Source: Runella sp. (GTDB lineage Bacteria; Bacteroidota; Bacteroidia; Cytophagales; Spirosomataceae). From it: 64,000 nt of DNA. Positions within the stretch are counted from its first letter, which is position 1. Each line of letters starts with the position of its first letter. Made by a program: the position numbers and the translations under genes. Location of the stretch: contig NZ_JAIXST010000322.1 of NCBI RefSeq assembly GCF_027484545.1, positions 1 through 64,000 on the forward strand, read 5' to 3'. The notes under the pieces were generated by a model. It was not told the DNA's origin, made no database searches, and saw nothing but the letters and a program-made list of their open reading frames with translations. Of this stretch, positions 34,143-44,700 are shown piece by piece.

Positions 34143-35561
34143 ATGAAAACCCCCGTCTGTGCCGTATTGGATATTGGAAAAACCAATAAAAAACTCTTTC
34201 TTTTTGACGAAAACTACCGAATTGTCTTAGAAAACTCGGGACAATTTCCCGAAACTACCGATGAAGACGGCGACCCTTGCGAAGACGTTTCGCTGTTGAC
34301 TGAGTGGGTTATTCAGTCGTTGCAAAATATTTTGGCTTTGGAAGAGTACGATGTCAAAGCGATTAATTTCTCCACCTACGGAGCGAGTTTTGTTCACGTT
34401 GGTGAAGATGGTACCCCTGTTGCTCCCCTTTACAATTATCTTAAGCCCTATCCCGAAACGCTTAAAAAGCAGTTCTATGATACGTACGGCGGAGAACAGG
34501 AATTTTCTCGCAAAACGGCCTCTCCTATCTTGGGAAGTTTAAATTCAGGGATGATTATCTATCGACTAAAGTACGAAAACCCTGAATTGTTTGCCCAAAT
34601 TAAGTATTCTCTCCATCTTCCTCAATACGTTGCTTCTTTGGTTTCGGGACAATTTGCTTCCGACATTACAAGCATTGGCTGCCATACCAACCTCTGGGAT
34701 TTTGACATAAATGAGTATCATGCGTGGGTTACTCAAGAACAAATTATGGACAAATTGGCTCCTACCCACCCCGGCGATTTGGTCACTACTCAATCCATGA
34801 ATGGTCAGAAGCGTTTGGTAGGAGTTGGTTTACACGATAGCTCGGCCGCATTGATTCCCTACTTGGTTAGCTTTCAGGAACCTTTTGTATTGATTTCGAC
34901 GGGAACATGGTGCATCAGCCTTAATCCTTTTAATCACACGCCTCTTACCAACGAAGAGCTTCAGTATGATTGTCTCTGCTTTATGCAATACAATCGTAAG
35001 CCTGTGAAGGCATCACGTTTATTTGCAGGGTACGAACATGAACAACAAACCAAACGACTGTCTGCACACTTTGAAAAAGAAGCCAATTATTACAAAACAG
35101 TAGCGTTTGACAATACCATAATTAATCAACTAAAATCAGACAAGAAAACCGACGGTATAGATTTTGAACAACTTTCAAAACCACCTATGCCCAAGACACT
35201 CTTTGGCTACCGTGACTTAGCGGGGTTTGATTCGTACGAACAGGCGTATCATCAATTGATTTTAGATATCGTAAGTCAGCAGATTGTTTCGACAGGACTC
35301 GTGCTAACGGGTTCAAGCGTTAAACGTATTTTTGTGGATGGCGGCTTTGGCAAAAACCCTATCTATATGAATTTGCTCGCGGCTGCTTTTCCTGAAATGG
35401 AAATCTTCGCGGCCTCGGTAGCTCAGGCAACTTCATTAGGAGCAGCGTTGAGTATTCACCGGCATTGGAACAACAAAACGTTACCTCCCGATTTGATTGA
35501 CTTACGGTTCTACAACAGTCACCTTACACCCGATGGATTGGGGTTTGTAAAAAACAGTTGA
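34143..35561 (+). CDS. rhaB: FGGY-family carbohydrate kinase (rhamnulokinase)
   Basis: 472 aa. The N-terminal phosphate-binding loop is AVLDIGKTNKKLFLFDEN, a variant of the FGGY D-x-G-T motif. The second half has SFQEPFVLISTGTWCISLNP and FVDGGFGKNPIYMNLLAAAF, the ATP-binding elements of the actin-like fold. Location directly after the isomerase and near the fused aldolase supports L-rhamnulose as substrate, giving rhamnulose 1-phosphate. The stop is 2 bases from the convergent Nramp gene stop, with no room for a dedicated terminator. Confidence 0.88.
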   Translation: MKTPVCAVLDIGKTNKKLFLFDENYRIVLENSGQFPETTDEDGDPCEDVSLLTEWVIQSLQNILALEEYDVKAINFSTYGASFVHVGEDGTPVAPLYNYLKPYPETLKKQFYDTYGGEQEFSRKTASPILGSLNSGMIIYRLKYENPELFAQIKYSLHLPQYVASLVSGQFASDITSIGCHTNLWDFDINEYHAWVTQEQIMDKLAPTHPGDLVTTQSMNGQKRLVGVGLHDSSAALIPYLVSFQEPFVLISTGTWCISLNPFNHTPLTNEELQYDCLCFMQYNRKPVKASRLFAGYEHEQQTKRLSAHFEKEANYYKTVAFDNTIINQLKSDKKTDGIDFEQLSKPPMPKTLFGYRDLAGFDSYEQAYHQLILDIVSQQIVSTGLVLTGSSVKRIFVDGGFGKNPIYMNLLAAAFPEMEIFAASVAQATSLGAALSIHRHWNNKTLPPDLIDLRFYNSHLTPDGLGFVKNS

Positions 35562-35563
35562 GA

Positions 35564-36892
35564 TTACTTAAACGTATCTACCAACAAATAGATATTCAGT
35601 CCTACAATAACCACTGCGATAGCCCAACTGACGAGTATGAGTAAGCGTGAGTTTACAAAACGCCCCATCCAATCACTTTTGCTGGTGAAGATAATCAAGG
35701 GAATCACGGCAAAACTCAGTTGGGCAGAAAGTATTACCTGACTGAAAACCAATAATTCACTTGAGCCGTGTTCGCCGTATTGAATGGCTACAAACAAAGC
35801 AGGGATAATGGCAATCAGACGTGTGATAAGCTGACGCACCCATTGTTTTAGTTGAATATTCAAAAATCCTTCCATCACAATCTGTCCTGCCAGCGTACCG
35901 GTAATGGTCGCATTTTGTCCCGCCGCCAAAAGAGCTACGGCAAACAGTACACTTGCCCATCTACTTCCCAACAACGGGTCTAAAAGTTGGTGAGCATCGG
36001 TAATGTCCGCTACATTTTGGTTTCCTGAATTGTGAAAAGTAGCCGCTGCCAAAATCAAAATAGCAGCGTTGATAAAAAATGCAATCCCTAACGAAGCTGT
36101 GGAGTCGATAGTCGCATAATGAATGGCAGAACGACGACCTTCCTCTGTGCGAGCGTAAGCCCGGGTTTGAACGATGCTGGAATGAAGATATAAGTTATGC
36201 GGCATCACGGTTGCTCCCAAAATCCCGATGGCTACATACAGCATACGGGGATTGGCAACCACTTCTTTTTGGGGGATAAACCCTCCGGCTACTGCCATCC
36301 ACTCAGGATTGGAAACGATAACTTCATACACAAAACACATCAAAACAACGGCTATCAACCCTCCCACAATGCTTTCAATAATACGGAAGCCTTTGTTTTG
36401 AAAATATAAAATCAGCAGAACGTCTAAGGTGGTAATGACAACACCCACTGCTAATGGAATACCGAACAGCAAATTAAGTGCGATTGCCGACCCAATTACC
36501 TCTGCCAAGTCACAGGCAGCAATGGCAATTTCGGCCAATACCCACAACGCCATCGCAACAGGTTTAGGAAAATAAGCCTTACACGCCTGTGCCAAATCCA
36601 TACCCGTGGCAATGCCAAGTTTGAGCGATAAATGTTGCAACAGCATCGCAAATAAATTGGAAATCAAAATCACTGAAAGCAGTGTATAACCAAATCGCGC
36701 TCCGCCTGCAATATCAGTAGCCCAGTTGCCCGGGTCCATATAACCTACCGCTACCATTAGGCCGGGGCCAACGTAAGCGCGCATATTTTTCCAAAAACCC
36801 TTGGTAAGAGGAACTTGAATAGATGCATTGACTTCAGAAAGTGACGTATGTTCAGAAGGCGTCATATCGTGAGGTGAATAAGTAGGAATCAT
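35564..36892 (-). CDS. mntH: Nramp-family divalent metal (Mn2+/Fe2+) transporter
   Basis: 442 aa with eleven or so membrane helices. The metal-site motif in TM1 is VGYMDPGNWATDIAGG (DPGN) and that in TM6 is ATVMPHNLYLHSSIVQTRAY (MPH), both diagnostic of Nramp. It imports Mn2+ or Fe2+ with protons. It is divergent from a DtxR/MntR-type repressor gene. On its own strand, TATATTTG (36942-36935) is a good -7 box, and a DtxR-like palindrome at 36962-36981 would cover the -33 region, consistent with metal-dependent repression. Confidence 0.93.
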   Translation of the reverse strand: MIPTYSPHDMTPSEHTSLSEVNASIQVPLTKGFWKNMRAYVGPGLMVAVGYMDPGNWATDIAGGARFGYTLLSVILISNLFAMLLQHLSLKLGIATGMDLAQACKAYFPKPVAMALWVLAEIAIAACDLAEVIGSAIALNLLFGIPLAVGVVITTLDVLLILYFQNKGFRIIESIVGGLIAVVLMCFVYEVIVSNPEWMAVAGGFIPQKEVVANPRMLYVAIGILGATVMPHNLYLHSSIVQTRAYARTEEGRRSAIHYATIDSTASLGIAFFINAAILILAAATFHNSGNQNVADITDAHQLLDPLLGSRWASVLFAVALLAAGQNATITGTLAGQIVMEGFLNIQLKQWVRQLITRLIAIIPALFVAIQYGEHGSSELLVFSQVILSAQLSFAVIPLIIFTSKSDWMGRFVNSRLLILVSWAIAVVIVGLNIYLLVDTFK

Positions 36893-36934
36893 CGTTTTTT
36901 ATCGTTTTCATGGCTTGTTAATTAGTAAACGTTA

Positions 36935-36942
36935 CAAATATA
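36935..36942 (-). promoter_or_regulatory. Predicted -7 box of the mntH promoter
   Basis: TATATTTG on the minus strand, 43-50 bases before the mntH ATG. No TTG lies at the usual distance; the DtxR-like site occupies that position instead. Confidence 0.5.
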
Positions 36943-36961
36943 GGCAATTCCAAATATTATT

Positions 36962-36981
36962 TTTAGGTTAGTCTAAATTTT
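36962..36981. promoter_or_regulatory. Candidate DtxR/MntR-family operator
   Basis: TTTAGGTTAGTCTAAATTTT contains TTTAG-N6-CTAAA and closely resembles the start of the DtxR consensus TTAGGTTAGCCTAACCTAA. It sits between the divergent metal transporter and metal-dependent regulator genes, overlapping the expected -33 region of mntH. Confidence 0.6.
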
Positions 36982-37068
36982 TTATTTGAGCTTCAAAAAA
37001 ATTATTTTTGCAAAAACAAAAGTGAGCAAACAGGATTCATTTTTAATTCCTGTCTTGACACCCTAAAA

Positions 37069-37722
37069 ATGCAAACCTTTACCGAAGAAAATTATTTAAA
37101 AACCATCTTCTTTCTGTCAATAGATATCGAAGTATGGGTCTCGACCAATGCCTTGGCCGAAAGTACCAATACGCGCGCAGCTTCGGTTTCGGACATGCTG
37201 AAACGTTTGGCAGAGAAGGGGTTAATCAACTACCAAAAGTACCGCGGCGTCCGGCTTACGGAGGAAGGTGAGCGGCTTGCCTTACTTGTAATCAGAAAAC
37301 ATCGTCTTTGGGAAGTGTTCTTAGCCGAAAAATTGCAGTTTGGTTGGGATGAAGTTCACGTTATTGCCGAAGAATTGGAGCACATTCGTTCAGAACGGCT
37401 GGTTGAAAAACTGGACGCTTTTTTAGGCCATCCTCAATTTGACCCGCACGGCGACCCTATACCCGACGCTGATGGACAAATGCCTGCCTTTCGCTATCGG
37501 AAACTTTCTGAAATCAACGAGGGCAATACTGTAATTGTGACGGGTGTATCTGAGCATTCTTCTGCTTTTCTGCAACACTTGGATAAATCGGGTATTATGC
37601 TCGGTTGTCAGGTGAAAGTACAGGAAATCAACCGATTTGATAAGTCCATCCATGTACTGATTGACAATCAACAAACGGTATTTATAAGCCATGAAGTAGC
37701 CAAAAATCTTTTGGTAAAATAA
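37069..37722 (+). CDS. mntR: Metal-dependent transcriptional repressor, DtxR/MntR family
   Basis: 217 aa. The N-terminal winged helix is [20 protein letters not shown] with [20 protein letters not shown]. The dimerisation/metal domain follows ([40 protein letters not shown]), with the histidine and glutamate ligands typical of the family. The C-terminal FeoA/SH3-like domain is at about 150-217. On binding Mn2+ or Fe2+ such proteins repress uptake genes; the adjacent divergent Nramp gene is the obvious target. Which metal it senses cannot be settled from sequence. Confidence 0.9.
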   Translation: MQTFTEENYLKTIFFLSIDIEVWVSTNALAESTNTRAASVSDMLKRLAEKGLINYQKYRGVRLTEEGERLALLVIRKHRLWEVFLAEKLQFGWDEVHVIAEELEHIRSERLVEKLDAFLGHPQFDPHGDPIPDADGQMPAFRYRKLSEINEGNTVIVTGVSEHSSAFLQHLDKSGIMLGCQVKVQEINRFDKSIHVLIDNQQTVFISHEVAKNLLVK

Positions 37723-37766
37723 AAACTACCCAATCCCAACTCCCCGCTTCTTCGTACATTTGCATT

Positions 37767-38822
37767 ATGGAATTATTACAAAATGACCTTCTTCTGCGCG
37801 CCGCACGCGGAGAAAAAACAGAACGCGTTCCCGTCTGGATGATGCGTCAAGCGGGCCGAATATTGGCCGAATACCGCGCCGTGCGCGAAAAAGCAGGAAG
37901 TTTTATCCAATTGGCCACCAACCCCGAACTTGCCGCTGAAGTTACCATTCAACCGGTAGATTTATTGGGAGTAGATGCAGCCATCATATTTTCTGATATT
38001 CTGGTGGTACCGGAAGCCATGGGACTTCCTTATGAAATGGAAGAAAAGCGTGGGCCGGTGTTTCCAAATGTAGTCAGAACGATAGCCGACATTGATAGGC
38101 TTCGAATAGCGGAACCGGAAAGGGATTTAAAATACGTTTTGGATGCTATCAAAATAGTGAAACGAGAATTGAACGGTCGGGTGCCTTTGATTGGCTTTGC
38201 CGGTGCTCCGTTCACTATTTTTTGTTATATGGTGGAAGGACGCGGTTCCAAGACGTTCTCCATCGCTAAAAAAGCCCTTTATGCTGATGCCGAGTTTTCT
38301 CATACATTATTACAAAAAATAACCGACAGCACGATTGCCTACCTAAAAGCTCAGATTGCAGCAGGTGCCAATTTGGTGCAATTATTTGATTCGTGGGCAG
38401 GAATTCTTTCCCCTGCTCAGTATCGGGAATACTCACTCCCCTATATCAAACAAATTTGTGATGCCATTTTCGAAGTGCCTTTAACGGTATTTGCCAAAGG
38501 GGCATTTTTTGCCCGTCAGGAAATTGGACAGCTTAATTGTTCAGTTGTAGGTTTAGACTGGAACATGGACCCTGCCGAATCTCGTTTATTAATTCCTGAC
38601 AAAACATTACAGGGAAACCTTGACCCCTGCGTATTATATGCGTCTTTCAGTCAAATTAAAGTGGAAGTGCGCAAAATGATTGAAACTTTCGGAACACAAC
38701 ATTACATCGCAAATTTGGGTCATGGAGTATATCCCGATACGAACCCTGATAAAGTCCGTTGTTTCATTGAATCAGTCAAAGAATATTCCGAATCACCGGC
38801 TCAAACCTCCTCTATAGGATAA
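37767..38822 (+). CDS. hemE: Uroporphyrinogen decarboxylase
   Basis: 351 aa haem-biosynthesis enzyme that removes the four acetate carboxyls of uroporphyrinogen III. The signature [20 protein letters not shown] is at residues ~20-40. The conserved aspartate follows in [20 protein letters not shown], and the second signature [20 protein letters not shown] is present. The C-terminal [17 protein letters not shown] is also diagnostic. TACATTTG at 37755 is close to a -7 box but only 12 bases before the ATG. No other haem gene is adjacent. Confidence 0.96.
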   Translation: MELLQNDLLLRAARGEKTERVPVWMMRQAGRILAEYRAVREKAGSFIQLATNPELAAEVTIQPVDLLGVDAAIIFSDILVVPEAMGLPYEMEEKRGPVFPNVVRTIADIDRLRIAEPERDLKYVLDAIKIVKRELNGRVPLIGFAGAPFTIFCYMVEGRGSKTFSIAKKALYADAEFSHTLLQKITDSTIAYLKAQIAAGANLVQLFDSWAGILSPAQYREYSLPYIKQICDAIFEVPLTVFAKGAFFARQEIGQLNCSVVGLDWNMDPAESRLLIPDKTLQGNLDPCVLYASFSQIKVEVRKMIETFGTQHYIANLGHGVYPDTNPDKVRCFIESVKEYSESPAQTSSIG

Positions 38823-38914
38823 TTAACTTTTTTTAACGATTTTTTCACATACTTACATTAGTTTGGAATCGTTTTTGTATTAGTACTATTAACATCCCAA
38901 ACCTGGTCAAAGCT

Positions 38915-39694
38915 ATGAAAGAGTGTGTGGTCGTGATTCCGACATTTAATGAAATTGAGAACATTGAGGCTATTATCCGTAAGGTATTCAGTCTCAACCA
39001 TCCGTTTGATGTATTGATTGTTGATGATGGCTCGCCCGATGGAACGGCCTTCAAAGTGAAAGACATGCAATTGGAGTTTCCTGAGCGTTTGCATCTATTG
39101 GAACGCAAAGGCAAGCAAGGGTTGGGTACGGCTTATATACACGGTTTCAAATGGGCTATTAGTAAAGGCTATCGGTATTTGTTTGAAATGGATGCCGATT
39201 TTTCTCATAATCCTGTTGATTTGGTACGGCTTTATGAAGCCTGTACAGAAGGTGGCTATGATGTTGCCATTGGCTCTCGCTATATTAAGGGAGTAAATGT
39301 GGTCAATTGGCCCATCGGTCGCGTACTGATGTCTTACTTTGCGGGAGTTTATGTTCGTTTTGTAACAGGAATGCAAATTATGGACCCTACTGCCGGATTT
39401 ATCTGCTATAAGCGTGAAGTTTTACAGGGAATTGGTTTGGATGAAATTCAGTTTGTAGGATATGCCTTCCAAATTGAAATGAAATTTAATACCTGGAAGT
39501 ATGGGTACGAAATCAATGAGGTGCCCATTATTTTCACGGATCGTACCCGAGGTGTTTCAAAAATGTCGACGAAGATATTTAAAGAAGCTGTATTGGGTGT
39601 TTTGTATCTAAAAATCAGAAGTTTTTTCAAAACATATATTCGACAAAATGAACCTAAGTCTGTAGCATTGCTAACAGTAGCTGAAATGGGATAA
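38915..39694 (+). CDS. Polyprenol-phosphate glycosyltransferase (dolichol-phosphate mannosyltransferase-like, GT2)
   Basis: 259 aa GT-A enzyme. Motifs are VVIPTFNEIENIEAIIRKVF, the nucleotide-binding VDDGSPDGTAFKVKDM, GLGTAYIHGFKWAISKGYRY, and the DxD-type MDADFSHNP. VPIIFTDRTRGVSKMS near the end is typical of the DPM1-like branch. There is no C-terminal GtrA-like membrane part, so it should act at the inner membrane surface, moving a sugar (often mannose) from GDP onto a lipid carrier. It ends at a strong terminator. Confidence 0.9.
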   Translation: MKECVVVIPTFNEIENIEAIIRKVFSLNHPFDVLIVDDGSPDGTAFKVKDMQLEFPERLHLLERKGKQGLGTAYIHGFKWAISKGYRYLFEMDADFSHNPVDLVRLYEACTEGGYDVAIGSRYIKGVNVVNWPIGRVLMSYFAGVYVRFVTGMQIMDPTAGFICYKREVLQGIGLDEIQFVGYAFQIEMKFNTWKYGYEINEVPIIFTDRTRGVSKMSTKIFKEAVLGVLYLKIRSFFKTYIRQNEPKSVALLTVAEMG

Positions 39695-39713
39695 TATATT
39701 AACACAATAGGTG

Positions 39714-39762
39714 ATAAGGTGCCGCTATCAATTATTTTTTGTTAGCGGCACCTTATTTTTTA
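39714..39762 (+). terminator. Intrinsic terminator
   Basis: ATAAGGTGCCGCTA (39714-39727) / TAGCGGCACCTTAT (39743-39756), perfect 14-bp stem with a 15-base loop, followed by a T run. Confidence 0.8.
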
Positions 39763-39790
39763 CCGTTTTTAAAAAAATAAATAAAATGTC

Positions 39791-39821
39791 TTGACATTAT
39801 ATGTATATACACATATATTTG
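39791..39821 (+). promoter_or_regulatory. Predicted Bacteroidota-type promoter for the YceI gene
   Basis: TTG (39791-39793), 20 bases, TATATTTG (39814-39821): a full consensus match. The spacer is itself palindromic (ATATGTATATACACATAT), which could be an operator. The leader would be about 35 bases. Confidence 0.65.
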
Positions 39822-39862
39822 CATCATCAATTTCGATTCCACATAAACACTCAAATAAAAAC

Positions 39863-40405
39863 ATGGAAACTTTAGCAAAAACCACTTGGGCCATTGACCC
39901 CACCCACTCGGAAGTACAATTCAAAGTAAAGCACTTAGTGATTTCAACCGTAACCGGTAGCTTTAAAAGTTTTGAGGGCACCCTCGAAACAGATGGAGAC
40001 AGTTTTGAAGGAGCTTTCATTCAGTTCAGTGCGGATGTGAACAGCATTGATACCAACATGTCACAACGTGATGCCCACTTGAAAAGTGCCGATTTCTTTG
40101 ATGCTGAAAATCATCCAAAATTAACTTTTGTATCGACTTCTTTTACTCAAAAAGACGAAGATGAGTACACTTTGGTAGGTGATCTGACAATGAGAGGTGT
40201 AAGCAAGTCAGTAACTCTTTCAGCAACCTACGGCGGTCAAATGGTTGATTTTTATGGCAATACCAAAGCAGGTTTTGAAATTTCAGGAAAAGTGAATCGT
40301 AAAGATTTTGGACTAAACTGGAGCGCCGTAACTGAAGCAGGCGGTGTGGTAGTAAGTGATGAAGTGAAACTTCACTTCAACATTCAAATAGCAAAACAAG
40401 GCTAA
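39863..40405 (+). CDS. YceI-family protein
   Basis: 180 aa from ATG 39863 (METLAKTTWAIDPTHSEVQF). The ATG at 39791 overlaps the promoter and is rejected. Family marks are DPTHSEVQFKVKHLVISTVT, GSFKSFEGTLETDG, the RDAHLKSADFFDAENHPKLT motif and DFGLNW near the end. YceI proteins form a lipocalin-like barrel that binds isoprenoid or amphiphilic ligands. There is no signal peptide, so this one is cytoplasmic. It has its own promoter and a perfect terminator, i.e. a monocistronic unit. Confidence 0.92.
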   Translation: METLAKTTWAIDPTHSEVQFKVKHLVISTVTGSFKSFEGTLETDGDSFEGAFIQFSADVNSIDTNMSQRDAHLKSADFFDAENHPKLTFVSTSFTQKDEDEYTLVGDLTMRGVSKSVTLSATYGGQMVDFYGNTKAGFEISGKVNRKDFGLNWSAVTEAGGVVVSDEVKLHFNIQIAKQG

Positions 40406-40422
40406 TTGCAACAATTAGAACT

Positions 40423-40469
40423 GCAAAAAACAAGGGGCATTCTCATCGAGAATGCCCCTTGTTTTTTGC
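40423..40469 (+). terminator. Very strong bidirectional intrinsic terminator
   Basis: Perfect 22-bp stem, from GCAAAAAACAAGGGGCATTC at 40423 to its complement ending at 40469, with an ATC loop. The A6/T6 ends serve both the YceI gene and the convergent lytic transglycosylase gene. Confidence 0.9.
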
Positions 40470-40483
40470 AAAGAGAAGTTTAT

Positions 40484-41509
40484 TTACACCAATTTTGACT
40501 TGGTCCGTGGACTATTGGGTTTCGTTCGAGACTCCGCCAACAACGTTTGAAGGTCATTGCGACGTCGCTGATTCACCCGAGGAGCACGCCACCAAACAAG
40601 GCGCCTGTTTTTCTCCGTATTTTGAGCTAATTCCGACTCTGATTCATTTTTTATAAAAATGCTTCTGAAAGCCCCTTCGCGTTTGAAAGACAAAGGAATC
40701 AATTCGTCAAAACCGGTCATAAGCGCATTATCCAATGTAGCTTCTACGTCAGAAATCTGCAATTCGCTTTTTGCACTTGGCTTTATTTTAATTTTAGGCG
40801 GAGCAATCAACCCCATTGTAAGACCGTAAAGTCGAATAAATTTGGTAAGCGTGATTTCTTCCGCTACCACGGCTGCATACATTTCAGGCCGGGTAAACAA
40901 CTCTTTGGCAGCTAACACGCGATACAGATACTTCCGATTTTCGGCACTGATTCGTAAATTGTAATAGCTTGTTTTGCCATGGTTATTCAAATATCTCTTT
41001 ACCTTCGTAGGACCTGCATTGTAAGCAGCAGCAACGAGCGACCAAGAACCGAGCTGCTTGTACAAATCCAAAAAGTACAGACAGGCGGCGTGAGTAGATT
41101 TTACTAAACTTTCACGTTCATCTACCTTACCTTCCACTACAAGGCCCATGGAGCGAGCCGTATGGGGCATAAACTGCCAATATCCATAAGCGCCTTTGTG
41201 TGACATTGCCTTTGACTCAAGTGCACTTTCAACAACGCACAGGTATTTAAAATCCAATGGAATTTGGTACTGCTTCAGAATTGGGTCAATGACCTGAAAA
41301 AATTTCTGTGCGCGAGGTTTAATTTGATGAAGCGGCAGACTTGCCGTGTGACGCAAAGCAGACTGAAAATAAGTCAGTACTTGGTTTTCGTAAACAGGTA
41401 ACGGTTCGTTACAAAAACGGATACAGGAGGATTCGTTAAAGCCCTCGGCTTTAGCTCCTAAACTTGACAACAAAAGCGTTGATAGAATGATACATTGTCT
41501 TCTTTTCAA
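40484..41509 (-). CDS. Membrane-bound/periplasmic lytic transglycosylase (SLT domain)
   Basis: 341 aa with a signal peptide (MKRRQCIILSTLLLSSLGAK, then AEG). The SLT domain starts around residue 80: the catalytic glutamate is E94 in YLCVVESALESKAMSHKGAY, followed by GYWQFMPHTARSMGL and LVAAAYNAGPTKVKRYLNNH, all hallmarks of MltD-like enzymes. It cleaves murein with formation of 1,6-anhydromuramic acid. The C-terminal ~100 residues are basic and lack LysM repeats. It converges with the YceI gene at a shared terminator. Confidence 0.9.
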   Translation of the reverse strand: MKRRQCIILSTLLLSSLGAKAEGFNESSCIRFCNEPLPVYENQVLTYFQSALRHTASLPLHQIKPRAQKFFQVIDPILKQYQIPLDFKYLCVVESALESKAMSHKGAYGYWQFMPHTARSMGLVVEGKVDERESLVKSTHAACLYFLDLYKQLGSWSLVAAAYNAGPTKVKRYLNNHGKTSYYNLRISAENRKYLYRVLAAKELFTRPEMYAAVVAEEITLTKFIRLYGLTMGLIAPPKIKIKPSAKSELQISDVEATLDNALMTGFDELIPLSFKREGAFRSIFIKNESESELAQNTEKNRRLVWWRAPRVNQRRRNDLQTLLAESRTKPNSPRTKSKLV

Positions 41510-41742
41510 AACTGTTTTTGGTTAGTTAAACATTGCGACGAAGGATTCCCAAAAGGTCACTTTTTGCCGCTTTTCCATAGCTGATTATGCTTTGTTAACG
41601 TAAAGATATTCAAATATTGTACAATTTGCAAACAAATTACTGAAAGATTATCAGATAGTTGCAATTTAAGCGTCTGTGTTTTATCACAAAAACTATGCCA
41701 AAACGACCTAATTTCAGAGCAAAATACTCCTTCAAATAACTA

Positions 41743-41775
41743 CAAAAAAAGAGGCTGTCCATAACGACAACCTCT
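41743..41775 (-). terminator. Intrinsic terminator of the BNR-repeat protein gene
   Basis: On the minus strand AGAGGTTGTC / GACAGCCTCT forms a stem with one mismatch, followed by a run of seven T residues (A-run 41743-41750 on the plus strand). Confidence 0.7.
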
Positions 41776-41797
41776 CGATAATTGTATTTTTTCAGGC

Positions 41798-44700
41798 CTA
41801 TTTTTTTCCTTCCAAATCCATTTCCTCCATCCATTCTTCAAACTCGCCCGGAGTAGAAATATTGGCCGGAACAGCATTCATTCGACGGGAAGAGCGACGT
41901 TCCGGAGCTTTAATTTCAAGCACTTGCTCCGCTTTTGTTCCCGTAGTCGTTTCTACTACCACTTTGTATTTACCAGCACGTATGTACAGTTTACCGTCGT
42001 CTGCTTTTTCCAACTTTATTTCTTTTTCGTCCTTTTTCTTAGCAGCGTTCAAAAACTTTTCATACTCTGCTTTTGCAGTAGTATCAATGGCCAAGTCGAA
42101 ATCAACAAAATTCAATCCCGCTTCGCTGTCATCAGTCAGGGTACGCAACGTAAGACCTTTATCGGTTTGAATCCTAATACTGCTTTTTCCAGAAGCTTTA
42201 GTATAAAATGGAATTTCGTATTTTTGAACTCTTGGCTCACTGTATTTGTCAAACATTCTCCCCCAATTCGGCGAATAATTAAGAGGCTTGAGCGCAAAAA
42301 AGTGGATTTCTTTATTTGTAAGCGTATCCGCCAGTTGCTGTATCAAACTCACATCCCCTATATAAATAGAGCGTCCATGAGTGCCCACTACTAATTCATT
42401 ATCGCGTGAATGCACAATAAGGTCATGTACAGCTACGGCAGGGAGCCCCCTACTCATTCGCATGAAGGTCTTTCCCTGATTAAGCGAAACATACACACCA
42501 TTGTCGGTCCCCACGTACAAAATAGCGGCATTTTTGGGATCTTCCCGAACAACATTAATAGGTTCCGCAGGCAAATCAGTACCAATAGGTTGCCAGTTCT
42601 GGCCATAATCAGTCGATACGTACAAATAAGGTTTAAAAATATCATCACGATAGCCGTTGAGAGACGCATACACTACTGCCTCGTTATGAGTTGACGCGAC
42701 TACACGACTTATCCACAGATTTTGCGGCAAAGCGTCCGAGATTTTGGTCCAAGTGTATCCTCCGTCTTTGGATACGTGAATCAGGCCGTCGTCGCTGCCC
42801 GCGTAGAGAAGCCCGAATTTTTTAGGAGATTCATCGAGTGTAGTCAACGTTCCAAAAGGCACATCCCCTTCTTTAGGTCCTTTGGTCAAATCGCCTGAAA
42901 GTGTTTGAAAGGTTTCCCCCTTATCCAAACTGCGATGAAATTTATTGGAACCAAAATAAACTATGTCTTGATTATGACGACTCACCACAATCGGTGATTG
43001 CCAGTTAAAACGAAGTTTTGCTTCTCCAATATCAACGAGTGGCATTTGTAGGCGTTTCATCCCCGCAGGGTATGTGTTTTTGTTGACTTTGAAATAATTT
43101 CCAAATTGAAATCCAGTGTACACCGTCGAATTGTCGCGCCAGTCCACCTGAATTTGCATTCCGTCACCGCCCATCACTGACTTCCAAGGTCTTACTTCCT
43201 CACCCGGCTGTGAAGTTCCCCACCATACGCCATTGTCCTGCATACCGCCATATACATTATATGGTTTTTCCATATCTACCGCAATTGCATACAACTGCCC
43301 TACCGGAATCGGGTTGAGATGAGACCAGTTTTTGCCTCCATCGTACGTTAAGTTAAGCCCGCCGTCATTACCAATCAGAATATGGTCAGCGTTTTTAGGG
43401 TTAAACCAAAGAGCATGGTGATCAGAATGGACATTGGAGGCATCCAAACTTTTCCAGGTTTTTCCAGCATCCATGGATTGAAGTATGGGGACACCATAAA
43501 TAATGATTCTATCAGGGTTTTCAGTACTGACAAAGATTTGCCCAAAATAATAGCCAAAAGAAGAAACGGCGTCAATAGGTTCGGTATGGGTTTTCTTCCA
43601 AGTTTGACCTCCATCTTCGCTTTTATATACCTCAGCTCCCGATACAGGCGAATTAACCACTTCATCGTTCGCGCCAGTGACGTAATCGTATAAATTTTTA
43701 ACCGTCAGTTTGTCGGCTGTAATTTGCTCACGGATTTTTTTGCCGTTGTATTTTTCGGGAAAATTAGCCGCATCCAAAAACTCATTGATTTCCGCATCCG
43801 AAAATTTCAGAAAATCTTCTTTATTCATAGTTCTGAGTGCACGGGTAGTAATCCCTGTAGGGGCAGTTCGGGGAGGAGTTTCCTTACGACGTACCTGATT
43901 GTCGATAAATGCATACATCAAGTTGGGGTTTTTCGGGTAAATACTCAACCCAATGCGCCCGTTGCCATCTCCCGTTGGAAAACCGCTGTTTTCGACCGTC
44001 AGCAATTTCCAGGTTTCACCACTGTCTGTTGATTTATAAATGCCTGAAGTTTTTCCTCCTTCCACAAAATTCCACGCCCGACGCTCTTTGTGCCACATGG
44101 ATGCGTATAAAACCGCCGGATTTGAAGGGTCAAGGTCAAGGTCAATTGCGCCCGTTTTGTCATCAATGTAGAGCGTTTTCTTCCACGTCTTCCCTCCATC
44201 GGTGGTTTTATAGATGCCTCGCTCTGTGTTGGAAGAATAAAGATGCCCTACTGCTGCTACCCAAACGGTATTGGGATCAGTAGGGTGCAGGATTACCTGT
44301 CCAATATGGTGAGTATCCTCCAATCCTAAATGCTGCCACGTTTTACCGCCATTGGTGCTCTTGTAGATTCCTGTACCCGAATACGTAGACCGGCTGGCGT
44401 TGTTTTCACCTGTCCCAACCCAAATCGTTTGACCGTTGGTCTTCCAATCCACGGTAATGTCTCCAATCGTCATTGAAGCCTCATTATCAAACAAAGGCGT
44501 AAAACTCATGCCATTGTTTTCGGTTTTCCAAAGACCACCCGAAGCATACGCCACAAAGAAATGCGTAGGATTGGCATTATTTACATCCAAATCCACTACC
44601 CGACCGCTCATATTAGTTGGACCAATACTCCGAAATTTAACATTGTTGACCAACGACGAAGCATCTATCTTTTTACGTTGTTCGTACCCTGCCATGCGCT

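Noticed and set aside
41924-42394. Plus-strand frame of 156 codons opposite the BNR-repeat protein
   Set aside because: Aromatic and cysteine-rich composition typical of antisense shadows; the opposite strand encodes a coherent protein.
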